Shown: positions 33,868-47,316, numbered from the stretch's first letter. The stretch: DNA of 64,000 bases from Dactylorhiza incarnata (GCA_033032865.1 JAWHQI010000079.1:5708501-5772500), one strand, 5' to 3'. Translations and numbers: made by a program. Notes: generated by a model not told the origin, from the sequence alone.

Positions 33868-35599
33868 TGATGAGTAGTAAAATATATGTATTTTTTAGTA
33901 TAATTATTAGTATAGTTTTAATTAATATTGTGAATTTTTTATGTAAATTAATAAATAAATTGCCTTTTTCATTATTTCCTTACTAACTTAGTTTTATTTT
34001 TGTTTTTGCAGATTTTGGCAATTTTTGTCAAGTCACGCCCGTGACAACAAGTCACGCCCGTGACCTATGGGCGTGTAATTTTAAAACGCCAACTTCTCAT
34101 TCTGCGTTCGACGAACATCGAGCTGCGTTCGACGAACGCTCTCTGCCCTGCGTTGGACGAAACCGAGCTGCGTTCGATGAAATCAAGTTGTGTTCAATGA
34201 AATCAAGCTGCATTCGACGAAAATCGCTCTGAGATCGACGAACTCTCCGCGCCCAGCGTCCGATGAACCCTCCCCCATCCAGCGTTCGACGAACGTGTCT
34301 CAGCGTTTGACGAACTGTCTCAGCGTTCGACAAACTCTCTCTGCTTTCGACGAACTCTCTCTGTCCAGGCGTTCGAAGAATCCAGCGCACACGCCAGCCG
34401 TCACGGCCTAGGTAAAACAGATATGTGCCGCCCATAGTCATGCCCGTGACACTTCAAGTCACGCCCGTGTGCAGCCATGTTTGACGGCTGAACCTTCCGG
34501 AAGACGGCGGATGCGACCCCTAAAGCACGCGCAAATGTCACGCCTTAAGTCACGGCCGTGACACACAAGACACGCCCGTGACCTAGGGCGTGTAAAAATA
34601 ATATTTTGCCTATAAATAGGAGGGCTCGGCTGAAGGAAATTTCATCCAAATTTTGAGTGCTTGTTAGTGTATTTGAGTTCATTTGAGTGATTGTTAGTTT
34701 TTCTTTATGCAATTAAGTTTATGTTCGTTTGTAATTTTCGCCTTTTTAGTCTAGTTGTAATGCTTATTTTAGAAATAAAATGTTGTTTTCTCATTTGGAT
34801 CATCTTCCTTTTTTTATTTATGTTAGTGTGTGTGTGTATGAGAATAGTTTATTGCTTTCATAACTTAGTTTATTGCTTTCATAATTTAGGTTTATTGTTT
34901 CATAAAAATAGTTTATCGCTTTCTTTTACGCTTTATTTATCGCTTTCGCTTAAACACTTTCTTTCGATTTAGTCTTTTTATTACAAGTAGAGTGCGTGCG
35001 TATATGAGATAGTGTTTTTCTTTTTTGTAACTTAGCTTTATTTCAAGTCTTTATATAACTGTTTATACCACCCCCATCTTGAATAAGAGGCTAATTTCCT
35101 TTAACACTTATTTAAGACGGTTGGGACGGATATTATTTCTGCACATTTATAAGTATTTCATTTCTATACCACCCCCGTCCTGGATAAGAGGCTAAGAACA
35201 TTTTAGCGATTGTTTAAGACGGTTGGGACGGATACTATTACTGCTTTTATATAAGCCTTTTATTTCTTTCTTTCCGGCTTATATCCGCTTAAATTATTAA
35301 CATGTATTTTCCAATTATTAATGCCGTCTCCATTCTGATGAGTGGCTAATTTCCTTTAGCGCACGATGTCGAAGAGCATTGGGACACAAAAATAGTTTTT
35401 ATAAAAATTAAAACATCTCTTTCTAAAATAATTAACGTTTAAAGTTTACCCGAGAATAACGTTGAGTGGAGCCACATAATCGATGTGTGGTTTTCATTTC
35501 CGTCTCCGTACACTAGTTAGCCGAGAGGCTCGTGCGTACGGACTGATCGCTCACGGGTAAAGAGAAGTGCGCTCTACCCTCAAGAGAGGATGAGGTAAG
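33868..35599 (+). repeat. 3' LTR of element C, first part
   Basis: TGATGAGTAGT start; matches 27485-29230. Interrupted after GAGGTAAG by element D. The second part is 47317-48062. Confidence 0.92.
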
Positions 35600-36362
35600 T
35601 GTAAGACCCCCCCTCCAAAATCGACGGTCCGACCGAGGGATCTTATCGCACACCACCCTTTTTGCACGACGCCAGAGCGATCACGAAGGGTGAAGGTACC
35701 GGCCTCCTCAACCCCCTTCCTTGAACACTCCAAGGTCACGCATTGGGGTGGTGTTAAGCGAAAGTCACTACACATCAACAGAGTGAGGAAGCAGTATTCT
35801 AGCGGAAGACATCATCAAAGAGTGTACTTTATAACACTTAGCGGAAGACGTAGTAATATAGCGGAAGATTAATCATCACAGAAACCTTAAACTCAAGACC
35901 TGTATGAATAGCATCCATACCTCCGCCGCATTAATTAATTGCCAATATATAGATGATGTGAGGTGGGGCACAACAAAAGGGATGCGGCTTAACAACTTGT
36001 ACCTGAAGTAGCCTGCTCTGTGGCTTCATCCACACCTGGGTACTGTCTCTCATCCGCACCTATCACCTGTGCTAAAGACAAGTTATTAGAACTACAAACA
36101 GAATCCAACTCCTACTAATACACAAACATAATATAACAGTTATAAGGGAGGGGATATCTGGACTCTTATTGGGCCGAGGCAGTCTTCCCACGACCACCGC
36201 CTACGTACTCCGTATCGTCCTGCATACGGTCTCAGACCCACGTAGTTCTATTAGTTTCGCACGGGTTGCCCTCCCAGACCATCCGTCGTGCGGGTTGCCT
36301 TAGAGTAAAACTCATCGGCCATCCTATATTCTCCGAAGGCACATTTCCCGAAGGGACATTTC

Positions 36363-36640
36363 TTTCCCGTAGGAATTATTTCTCGAATGCAACATTTCAT
36401 TCCCGTAGGAATTATTTCTCGGAGGCAACATTTCATTCCCGTAGGAATTATTTCCCGAAGGCAACATTTCATTCCCGTAGGAATTATTTCTCGAAGGCAA
36501 CATTTCATTCCCGTAGGAATTATTTCTCGAAGGCAACATTTCATTCCCGTAGGAATTATTTCTCGAAGGCAACATTTCATTCCCGTAGGAATTACTTCTC
36601 GAAGGCAACATTTCATTCCCGTAGAAATTATTTCCCGAAG
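36363..36640. repeat. 36-bp tandem repeat array in the D LTR
   Basis: About eight units of AACATTTCATTCCCGTAGGA plus ATTATTTCTCGAAGGC. Each has the perfect inverted repeat ATTCCCGTAGGAAT. Because 36 is divisible by three and no stop occurs, frames on both strands stay open, giving false repetitive ORFs. The other LTR repeats this at 43400-43700. Confidence 0.9.
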
Positions 36641-36734
36641 GTATATGGTGTTCCCGTCAAATCTAAATGAATGTCAATACGGAATAAAACCCAAAAACAT
36701 CAATTCGTCTGCGCTGCTGCGAGAGCGGCATCCA

Positions 36735-37450
36735 GTTCGGTACTATTTAGGGTTGACGGTGAAGGAATGTCCCATCTTCACGTCAACTCTAAATTATAGG
36801 CAATAAAGAAGAAAATGCCAAAACATTGATTTGTCCGCTCGGTTCTACAAGTGGCGGGCAGTTCGGCACTATTTAGGGTTGACGCTGAAGGAATGTCCCA
36901 TCTTCACGTCAACTCTAAATTATAGGCAATAAAGAAGAAAATGCCAAAACATTGATCTGTCCGCTCTACTTTACAAGCGGCGGGCAGTTCGGCACTATTT
37001 AGGGTTGACGCTGAAGGAATGTCCCATCTTCACGTCAACTCTAAATTATAGGCAATAAAGAAGAAAATGCCAAAACATTGATTTGTCCGCTCGGTTCTAC
37101 AAGTGGCGGGCAGTTCGGCACTATTTAGGGTTGACGCTGAAGGAATGTCCCATCTTCACGTCAACTCTAAATTATAGGCAATAAAGAAGAAAATGCCAAA
37201 ACATTGATCTGTCCGCTCTACTTTACAAGCGGCGGGCAGTTCGGCACTATTTAGGGTTGACGCTGACGGAATGTCCCATCTTCACGTCAACTCTAAATTA
37301 TAGGCAATAAAGAAGAAAATGCCAAAACATTGATCTGTCCGCTCTACTCTACAAGCGGCGGGCAGTTCGACACTATTTAGGGTTGACGCTAAAGGAATGT
37401 CCCATCTTCACGTCAACTCTAAATTATAGGCAATAAAGAAGAAAATGCCA
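36735..37450. repeat. ~121-bp tandem repeats in the D LTR
   Basis: Six units marked by TTAGGGTTGACGCTGAAGGA and CTTCACGTCAACTCTAAATT. The pair GTTGACG ... CGTCAAC makes a stem in each unit. Followed by shorter GACCAGTGCGAGACTGGA repeats (37540-37650) and TCCGTTCATAGGAGGAA repeats (37690-37815). Confidence 0.88.
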
Positions 37451-40278
37451 AAATATCAAGCAGTAGAATAGGCCGAAAGCAGATGCCATAATATCAAGCA
37501 GTAAAATAGGCCGAAAGCAGAGGCCATAATATCAGGTCTAGTGCGAGACTGGAGAATTGAAAGTACAGAAAGTAGATGCGGGGGACCAGTGCGAGACTGG
37601 ATTTAAAGATACTGAAAGCAGTAAATAAGGACCAGTATGAGACTGGAGGAAGTAAATAAATCAACAGGTTAGTAGTCCAATCACTCCATAACAGGAGGCT
37701 TCAAAGTCGACTCCGTTTTTAGGAGGAAAGTTCTGTTCCATCTCCGTTCATAGGAGGAAATTCTGTTCCATCTCCTTTCATAGGAGGAAGTTCTGTTCTT
37801 TCTCCGTCCATAGGAGTTTACTTATATTTTATGAGGTTCCTTATTTTCGTATGCCTTGATTTCACATTTTTGATTATCTTAAGGTTATTGAATTGACGGC
37901 GTCGCCTCGCGATTGTGACTTTAACTGCGCATCGATATTTTTACTTTTATAAATACCCAAACTTTTTAGAGGGTGCGATCCAACCTCCCAAGCTTTCCAT
38001 AATTTTTGGAGACGTGTTGGAGGAGAGCGTGATTCATTATTAATTTATAACATAGGTTTTAAGCATCTAAAAATAGTAAACCTATTCCAAAAATTCCAAA
38101 ATAATTACAGTGGGTGTAGGTCAGTAGTAGAAAGCTTCCCAAATTGTTTTAGAATTTTTCATCACTGTTAAGGCCCTCTGATAATTCAAAAAGCCAAAAA
38201 ATCATAGTATTTTAATTTCTAAAAATACTTACCCTCCTCCAAAAATTATGAAATTTTTACAGCAGTTCCCCCTTGCCAAGATGAGCAACTTTCATGTTCA
38301 AAACTTTTTCATTTGAGCCCTATTTCTCCCTCCAGAAAATAATTACAAAAATCTGATTATAATAATATAAACTTATAAAATTATATATATATATTTTTTT
38401 TGTTAAACTCTCTTCCCCGCCGCTGTACCAAACCGCCCCCATACGGGTCTCCTCCTCCGCCGGCCGGCCGCCGGCCGGCCATGGCTCCGCCCCCGGCCGA
38501 CTCCTAGGGGGCGGGCGCTCCCTCCGGCGGTGGTCCGGTGGCCTGCCGCCGCCGGCCACCGCCGGAGCTGTTCATTTTCCTGCTTCAGACGGAGGGGAGG
38601 GGGAAGGTGGCGGCGGCGCTCCGGCCGCCGGAGCTCGAATGCAAGGCTTCAGGATCGTAGGGAGGGAGGAGAGGGGAAGGTCCCGGCTTGTTTGGAGTCC
38701 TCCGGGAGCTTCCGGCAAGTTCCGCCATTGGAGGTGGTGGAGGGTGGTGGAGCTCGGATTTGGGTTTTCCGGCGAGGTGGGGCTCCGGCAGAGGGTGGGG
38801 CTTGCTCGACTGAGCTTGGGGGAGAGGTGTGTCCCTTTGGAGAAGCCTTGGGAGGCATTTTATAGGAGTCGCCGTGAGCCCTCCTCCCTCTTGGCCATGC
38901 ACAGGCCATGGTTGGTGCAACCATGGTTGGGCTTAGGTAAGTGTGCTGGCAGCCTCCCAATGGTGGGAGGGTACACATAGGTTAGTCCTAGGGGTTTAGG
39001 CTAGCTTGGATAGTCCAATGAGGGCTCACCTCTTGGATTTGTGTTTTCCCCTTTTGGTTTGAGTGGAGGAGATGAGGTAGGGGGTTTTGGTTGGCCTTGA
39101 TCATCTCATCTACCAGCTGCTTATCATCATAGGAGGAGGATGACTTTGGTGGGTGGATGGCTTGGGGTGGAGAGGGTTTAAAGAGTCCAAAATAACCTCT
39201 TTTAAGAGGGTTGACCAAAGTCAACCCTAAGTGGGTCCCCCCCTTCATATATGCCAAGGTAAATATGGGTTCGAGTCGTCGAGTTAACGTGGATGTGACG
39301 GGGTCGAAATCAAGTGTTTACGTGTCTCGAGTTTTCGTATAATTTTACGAGCAATTATTTTATTTACTTGATTAAACGACGTCAGAATCGAGCGAAACGA
39401 ATTCTGTTGGATTCGTAACGATCATACGAGTCTAACGCAACCGACAGAATTCAATTCGGAGCTCGTTTGCTCATTAATCTAAAATGGCGTTGTTGTGACG
39501 CTCGACGTCACTCAAAATAGTCGTTTTGTCTAAACGACCTTGGATTGGAACGAAACGAGTTCTGTTGCACTCGTACCGACCATACGAGTCTAACACAACT
39601 GACGGAAGTCGATTCGGAGCACGTATGCTCCATATTCTAAAATTGCGTCGTCGTGACGCGCTACGATACTCAAAATAGTCATTTTCACCAAATGACCTCG
39701 GATCGGAATGAAACGAATTACGTTGCACTCGTATCGACCATACGAGTCTAATGCAACTGACGGAAGTCGATTCGGAGCACGTACGCTCCATATTCCAAAA
39801 TTGCGTCGCCGTGACGCGCTACGATACTCAAAATAGTCATTTTCACCAAATGACCTCGGATCGGAATGAAACAAATTCCGTTGCACTCGTATCGACCATA
39901 CAAGTCGAATGAAACTGACGGAAGTCGATTCGGAGCACGTACGCTCCATATTCCAAAATTGCGTCGCCGTGACGCGCTACGATACTCAAAATAGTCATTT
40001 TCACCAAATGACCTCGGATCGGAATGAAACGAATTCCGTTGCACTCGTATCGACCATACGAGTCTAATGCAACTGACGGAAGTCGATTCGGAGCACGTAC
40101 GCTCATTGTGCTATTTCGGTGTTGTGGCGAAGCACAATGCTACCCAAAACAGTCATTTCTCTAAATGACCATCATTAAGTGGCGAAGGTCGGGTCGTGGT
40201 TTTCCTCTGACCCGGCCTAAGCTCTTCCATGGGTTCAACCGAACCGGCTAGACCCTATTTTAAAGTTGGGATGTTACA

Positions 40279-42657
40279 AACCAATAAAACAAAGAAAATT
40301 TTCGTCCCCGAAAATTCGAGTGGGTCACGGAGATTCAAAACGGGGCCTACTATAGATCACTATAGGTGTCAGACAATCCCAATATTTAAGAGTCTATAGG
40401 TTTGGTTTTACCTAATGAGCGGTGTTGACGTCCCCTGCCATGTAATATATTAGTAGCTTAAGTAAACTATGGGTTAGCTTGACCGTAGCCATGTCAGTTT
40501 CGCCGTAACTTTGATATATATTGTTCGTGAGGATATTTTGTGCGGCAAGTTGTTCGCTAAAGGAATTACCAGCTTAGATAATTATATCGAGTAAGTAATT
40601 CTAGAAAAGTCGAATACCTCCAAATGTTTGCATATCTGAGACGCAAAATTTATGAGTTGTGTCCGAAAGGCATATAGTAAAAATCCATCAACATATATCT
40701 AACTCTCTTACGGGGCTACGTATCAGTGGAACATATAAAGGTTATAACTTGCATAAGCTTTTGTAAAACCCATCAACATATAACCGACTCCCATACGAAG
40801 GTTATATATTGGTGGAATAGATGAAAATTGTAAATAAGCAGAGTAAATCCATGAACATAGAACCAACTCCCATACGAAGGTTATATGTTAATGGTACAGA
40901 TAAAATTGCAAATAAGCAGTAAAAATCCATAAACATATAACCAACTCCCATACGAAGGTTATATGTTAATGGTATACGCAGATATGTATGTTTTGATGCA
41001 AATGATGCATATGCGAATATGTATGTTTTGATGCATATGCAAGTCATGCATAACGAGTACTCACGACTAAATCACAACACACAATGTTGAAACAGTTTGA
41101 CCGTTTTCCTTCCAGCAGGGTTGCGACCCCCGCGGGCCTCACCGATGTGGCCGTCGGTGACAGTGGCCGGTCCTGCCACTTCTGGGTGTGGACATACCGC
41201 ACTACCCAGGCCCTAATGTACAACCCAGTGTACTCCTGGATGTGAGCATCATCCGTCGATTACAAAAATCGGCTATCCAGCGGTGGGACCCTTCGGGGAA
41301 ATAATTAATAACCTCCCGGGGTTCACACTCTCCCTAGTGCCTCATGAGTTGTCAACCTTCCCATTCCTGTATGAACGGTCCTTGGGCATGACTGACTCGC
41401 CACGGTAATCACATATAATATTTTACCAATTTGCTCTTATGTTGCCATATTTTGACCGCTTCTTTTTGTAGGGTAGCGAACCCCGCGGGCCTCACCGATG
41501 TGGCCGTCGGTGACAGTGGCCGGTCCTGCCACTTCTGGGTGTAGATGTACCGCACTACCCAGGCCCCAACGTACAACCCTGTGTACCCTCAGACGTAGGA
41601 GACATCCGGCAATAACTAAATTTGGCCAACCAGCGGAGGGACCCAGCGGGGCATATAAGATACAACCGAGCTCCCGGGGTGCACACCTCCCTGTCGCCTA
41701 GAGTCGTCAACCTTCCCGCACCGGTACGTACGGTCTACGGGCATGACCGACCCGCCACTTTTCCCAATGCAAGCAAGCAATAAAATAGGTAACCATCACC
41801 TTCGGGTCCTCAGTGGCTTACTCTTTTTAACGAGGCTTCCCGGTTGGCTGAGTATGCAAACATCGCAAGTCCCGCGAATGCTAACAATGTACTTTTAAGA
41901 TGGTTTGTATACAAGCTTTTATAAATTTGCCACAAATTTACTTCAATCCAGCACGTCGCCTCAGTAATCATTTCCTGAAATGTTAACGTTATTGAAAAGA
42001 CTAACATTTTATCATACTTCTTTTACGATTGCACGACTTTATTTTCACAGATCGTCAAATTGATCAAGTCAAAGCATACTTCATATTTGCAATCGTTAGA
42101 GCAATTCTCCATATACACGCAAAATTTCATTTAGTTAGCTTACTTTAAATGAAATTTTGAAAACGAGAATTTTAATCCCAATAAAACAAAGAGGCTTAAA
42201 CCTGAGATTAGAAATTAGTAATGAAGTTCTTACATTATACACAAAATTCCATTTGCTTAGTTCACCTCGAATGGAATTTTGAAAACGAGCATCTGCTCCC
42301 TATAAAACAAAGAGGCTTAAACCCAGAGTTTAAAATTTGAAATGATCATTTGTAGGGTTTAAAGAGAGTGTTTTATGTGAATCAGATAGATGATTGTTCG
42401 AGATCAGATGAAGTAAAAGACATTTAAGTGTCGATCTGAGTCATAAAAAAAATTTTACATAACTAAAACTGAATTTGATAAGTTCGAGTGAAAATGTTCA
42501 TATATATACCAAGTTTGTTGCCAACTTTTACCTTTTAGGTCCACCATCGCTTCCGCTGCAGTGGTTCGTCCCGAACCACGGTACAGCGATTAGCGGAGCA
42601 ATAGGTGTTTCTGTGATCACGAATAGGTCGACAAGATCGGTTGCGCTCTGATCCATT
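40279..42657 (-). other. Internal non-coding region of element D
   Basis: No ORF of note. Contains about five ~65-bp units with AACATATAACCAACTCCCAT (40680-40980), a ~360-bp duplication with CGCGGGCCTCACCGATGTGG (41130 and 41485), and a ~121-bp duplication with GAAATTTTGAAAACGAG (42150) / GGAATTTTGAAAACGAG (42270). The primer site (plus 42645-42657) and pre-LTR signature (40300-40325) flank it. Confidence 0.8.
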
Positions 42658-45600
42658 TGTAAGACCCCCCTCCAAAATCGACGGTCCGACCGGGGGATCT
42701 TATCGCACACCACCCTTTTTGCACGACGCCAGAGCGATCACGAAGGGTGAAGGTACCAGCCTCCTCAACCCCCTTCCTTGAACACTCCAAGGTCACGCAT
42801 TGGGGTGGTGTTAAGCGAAAGTCACTACACATCAACAGAGTGAGGAAGCAGTATTCTAGCGGAAGACATCATCAAAGAGTGTACTTTATAACACTTAGCG
42901 GAAGACGTAGTAATATAGCGGAAAATTAATCATCACAGAAACCTTAAACTCAAGACCTGTATGAATAGCATCCATACCTCCGCCGCATTAATTCATTGCC
43001 AATATATAGATGCTGTGAGGTGGGGCACAACAAAAGGGATGCGGCTTAACAACTTGTACCTGAAGTAGCCTGCTCTGTGGCTTCATCCACACCTGGGTAC
43101 TGTCTCTCATCCGCACCTATCACCTGTGCTAAAGACAAGTTATTAGAACTACAAACATAATCCAACTCCTACTAATACACAAACATAATATAACAGTTAT
43201 AAGGGAGGGGATATCTGGACTCTTATTGGGCCGAGGCAGTCTTCCCACGACCACCGCCTACGTACTCCGTATCGTCCTGCATACGGTCTCAGACCCACGT
43301 AGTTCTATTAGTTTTGCACGGGTTGCCCTCCCAGACCCTCCGTCGTGCGGGTTGCCTTAGATTAAAACTCATCGGCCATCCTATATTCTCCGAAGGCACA
43401 TTTCCCGAAGGGACATTTCATTCCCGTAGGAATTATTTCTCGAATGCAACATTTCATTCCCGTAGGAATTATTTCTCGGAGGCAACATTTCATTCCCGTA
43501 GGAATTATTTCCCGAAGGCAACATTTCATTCCCGTAGGAATTATTTCTCGAAGGCAACATTTCATTCCCGTAGGAATTATTTCTCGAAGGCAACATTTCA
43601 TTCCCGTAGGAATTATTTCTCGAAGGCAACATTTCATTCCGGTAGGAATTATTTCTCGAAGGCAACATTTCATTCCCGTAGAAATTATTTCCCGAAGGCA
43701 TATGGTGTTCCCGTCAAATCTAAATGAATGTCAATACGGAATAAAACCCAAAAACATCAATTCGTCTGCGCTGCTGCGAGAGCGGCAGCCAGTTCGGTAC
43801 TATTTAGGGTTGACGGTGAAGGAATGCCCCATCTTCACGTCAACTCTATATTATATACAATAAAGAAGAGAAACCAAAACATTGATCTGTCCGCTCGGTT
43901 CTATAAGTGGCGGGCAGTTCGACACTATTTAGGGTTGACGCTGAAGGAATGTCCCATCTTCACGTCAACTCTAAATTATAGGCAATAAAGAAGAAAATGC
44001 CAAAACATTGATCTGTCCGCTCTACTCTACAAGCGGCGGGCAGTTCGGCACTATTTAGGGTTGACGCTGAAGGAATGTCCCATCTTCACGTCAACTCTAA
44101 ATTATAGGCAATAAAGAAGAAAATGCCAAAACATTGATTTGTCCGCTCGGTTCTACAAGTGGCGGGCAGTTCGGCACTATTTAGGGTTGACGCTGAAGGA
44201 ATGTCCCATCTTCACGTCAACTCTAAATTATAGGCAATAAAGAAGAAAATGCCAAAACATTGATCTGTCCGCTCTACTCTACAAGCGGCGGGCAGTTCGG
44301 CACTATTTAGGATTGACGCTGAAGGAATGTCCCATCTTCACGTCAACTCTAAATTATAGGCAATAAAGAAGAAAATGCCAAAACATTGATCTGTCCGCTC
44401 TACTCTACAAGCGGCGGGCAGTTCGGCACTATTTAGGGTTGACGCTGAAGGAATGTCCCATCTTCACGTCAACTCTAAATTATAGGCAATAAAAAAGAAA
44501 ATGCCAAAATATCAAGCAGTAGAATAGGCCGAAAGCAGATGCCATAATATCAAGCAGTAAAATAGGCCGAAAGCAGAGGCCATAATATCAGGACCAGTGC
44601 GAGACTGGAGAATTGAAAGTACAGAAAGTAGATGCGGGGGACCAGTGCGAGACTGGATTTAAAGATACTGAAAGCAGTAAATAAGGACCAGTATGAGACT
44701 GGAGGAAGTAAATAAATCAACAGGTTAGTAGTCCAATCACTCCATAACAGGAGGCTTCAAAGTCGACTCCGTTTTTAGGAGGAAAGTTCTGTTCCATCTC
44801 TGTTCATAGGAGGAAATTCTGTTCCATCTCCGTTCATAGGAGGAAGTTCTGTTCTTTCTCCGTCCATAGGAGTTTACTTATATTTTATGAGGTTCCTTAT
44901 TTTCGTATGCCTTGATTTCACATTTTTGATTATCTTAAGGTTATTGAATTGACGGCGTCGCCTCGCGATTGTGACTTTAACTGCGCATCGATTTTTTTTT
45001 ATAAATACCCAAACTTTTTAGAGGGTGCGATCCAACCTCCCAAGCTTTCCATAATTTTTGGAGACGTGTTGGAGGAGAGCGTGATTCATTATTAATTTAT
45101 AACATAGGTTTTAAGCATCTAAAAATAGTAAACCTATTCCAAAAATTCCAAAATAATTACAGTGGGTGTAGGTCAGTAGTAGAAAGCTTCCCAAATTTTT
45201 TTAGAATTTTTCATTACTGTTAAGGCCCTCTGATAATTCAAAAAGCCAAAAAATCATAGTATTTTAATTTCTAAAAATACTTACCCTCCTCCAAAAATTA
45301 TGAAATTTTTACAGCAGTTCCCCCTTGCCAAGATGAGCAACTTTCATGTTCAAAACTTTTTCATTTGAGCCCTATGTCTCCCTCCAGAAAATAATTACAA
45401 AAATATGATTATAATAATATAAACTTATAAAATTATATTATTTTTTTTTTGTTAAACTCTCTTCCCCGCCGCTGTACCAAACCGCCCCCTTACGGGTCTC
45501 CTTCGCCGCCGGCCGGCCATGGCTCCGCCCCCGGCCAACTCCTAGGGGGCGGGCGCTCCCTCAGGCGGTGGTCCGGTGGCCTGCCGCCGCCGGCCACCGC

Positions 45601-47316
45601 CGGAGCTGTTCATTTTCCTGCTTCGGACGGAGGGGAGGGGGAAGGTGGCGGCGGCGCTCCGGCCGCCGGAGCTCGCATGCAAGGCGTCAGGATCGTAGGG
45701 AGGGAGGAGAGGGGAAGGTCCCGGCTTGTTTGGAGTCCTCCGGGAGCTTCCGGCAAGTTCCGCCATTGGAGGTGGTGGAGGGTGGTGGAGCTCGGATTTG
45801 GGTTTTCCGGCGAGGTGGGGCTCCGGCAGAGGGTGGGGCTTGCTCGACTGAGCTTGGGGGAGAGGTGTGTCCCTTTGGAGAAGCCTTGGGAGGCATTTTA
45901 TAGGAGTGGCCGTGAGCCCTCCTCCCTCTTGGCCATGCACAGGCCATGGTTGGTGCAACCATGGTTGGGCTTAGGTAAGTGTGCTGGCAGCCTCCCAATG
46001 GTGGGAGGGTACACATAGGTTAGTCCTAGGGGTTTAGGCTAGCTTGGATAGTCCAATGAGGGCTCACCTCTTGGATTTGTGTTTTCCCCTTTTGGTTTGA
46101 GTGGAGGAGATGAGGTAGGGGGTTTTGGTTGGCCTTGATCATCTCATCTACCAGCTGCTTATCATCATAGGAGGAGGATGACTTTGGTGGGTGGATGGCT
46201 TGGGGTGGAGAGGGTTTAAAGAGTCCAAAATAACCTCTTTTAAGAGGGTTGACCAAAGTCAACCCTAAGTGGGTCCCCCCCTTCATATATGCCAAGGTAA
46301 ATATGGGTTCGAGTCGTCGAGTTAACGTGGATGTGACGGGGTCGAAATCAAGTGTTTACGTGTCTCGAGTTTTCGTATAATTTTACGAGCAATTATTTTA
46401 TTTACTTGATTAAACGACGTCGGAATCGAGCGAAATGAATTCTGTTGGATTCGTAACGATCATATGAGTCTAACGCAACAGACAGAATTCAATTCGGAGC
46501 TCGTTTGCTCATTAATCTAAAATGGCGTTGTTGTGACGCTCGACGTCACTCAAAATAGTCGTTTTGTCCAAACGACCTTGGATTGGAACGAAACGAGTTT
46601 TGTTGCACTCGTACCGACCATACGAGTCTAACACAACTGACGGAAGTCGATTCGGAGCACGTATGCTCCATATTCTAAAATTGCGTCGTCGTGACGCGCT
46701 ACGATACTCAAAATAGTCATTTTCACCAAATGACCTCGGATCGGAATGAAATGAATTACGTTGCACTCGTATCGACCATACGAGTCTAATGCAACTGACG
46801 GAAGTCGATTCGGAGCACGTACGCTCCATATTCCAAAATTGCGTCGCCGTGACGCGCTACGATACTCAAAATAGTCATTTTCACCAAATGACCTCGGATC
46901 GGAATGAAACGAATTCCGTTGCACTCGTATCGACCATACAAGTCTAATGAAACTGACGGAAGTCGATTCGGAGCACGTACGCTCCATATTCCAAAATTGC
47001 GTCGCCGTGACGCGCTATGATACTCAAAATAGTCATTTTCACCAAATGACCTCGGATCGGAATGAAACGAATTCCGTTGCACTCGTATCGACCATACGAG
47101 TCTAATGCAACTGACGGAAGTCGATTCGGAGCACGTACGCTCATTGTGCTATTTCGGTGTTGTGGCGAAGCACAATGCTACCCAAAACAGTCATTTCTCT
47201 AAATGACCATCATTAAGTGGCGAAGGTCGGGTCGTGGTTTTCCTCTGACCCGGCCTAAGCTCGTCCATGGGTTCAACCGAACCGGCTAGACCCTATTTTA
47301 AAGTTGGGATGTTACA
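42658..47316 (-). repeat. 5' LTR of element D
   Basis: 4659 bp. On the minus strand: U3 with five ~158-bp tandem repeats (about 46430-47170), then TATA box TATAAAAT (about 45895-45902), then a ~3.2-kb transcribed part with a GC-rich block, the 121-bp repeats (about 43790-44500) and the 36-bp repeats (43400-43700). ORFs across the GC-rich block and repeats occur on both strands and are not genes. Confidence 0.88.

Larger units (their letters stand above)
35600..40278 (-). repeat. 3' LTR of element D
   Basis: 4679 bp, same layout: 158-bp repeats 39390-40130 (TCGATTCGGAGCACGTACGC units, starts near 39450, 39611, 39769, 39927, 40085), TATA at 38857-38864, GC-rich block 38440-38870, 121-bp repeats 36735-37450, 36-bp repeats 36363-36640. 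Differences from the other copy are few, so D is young. Confidence 0.88.
35600..47316 (-). mobile_element. Element D: large retrotransposon derivative (LARD), Tekay/Del-like ends
   Basis: Two nearly identical 4.7-kb LTRs (35600-40278, 42658-47316) around 2.38 kb of internal DNA, target duplication GTAAG (35595-35599, 47317-47321). Orientation is minus: on that strand the LTR starts TGTAACATCCCAAC and ends GGTCTTACA; the 5' LTR is followed by AATGGATCAGAGC (plus 42645-42657), an initiator tRNA-Met primer site lacking one base; the 3' LTR is preceded by CGGGGACGAAAATTTTC, which I associate with the 3' region of Del/Tekay chromoviruses. No gag, protease, integrase or RT in any frame. It must have been mobilised in trans. 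Confidence 0.87.

Noticed and set aside
36251..36806. Repetitive long ORFs on both strands (also 43314-43863, 52297-52944) that look like repeat proteins
   Set aside because: They arise from 36-bp (multiple of three) or 34-bp repeats without stop codons; all frames are open, and they lie within non-coding LTRs of D and D2.
36363..37450. CRISPR-like appearance of regular short repeats
   Set aside because: Plant nuclear context; units are contiguous tandem repeats without unique spacers and no cas genes are present.
38440..38980. GC-rich ORFs (and 45449-46018, 62873-63337) as possible genes
   Set aside because: They are located in the transcribed part of D-family LTRs, occur on both strands at once, and no domain is recognisable; GC-rich DNA gives long chance ORFs.
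40279..40330. Element D read in plus orientation
   Set aside because: No primer site follows the left LTR on the plus strand, while TGGATCAGAGC and the GGGGACGAAAATT signature sit correctly for the minus strand.
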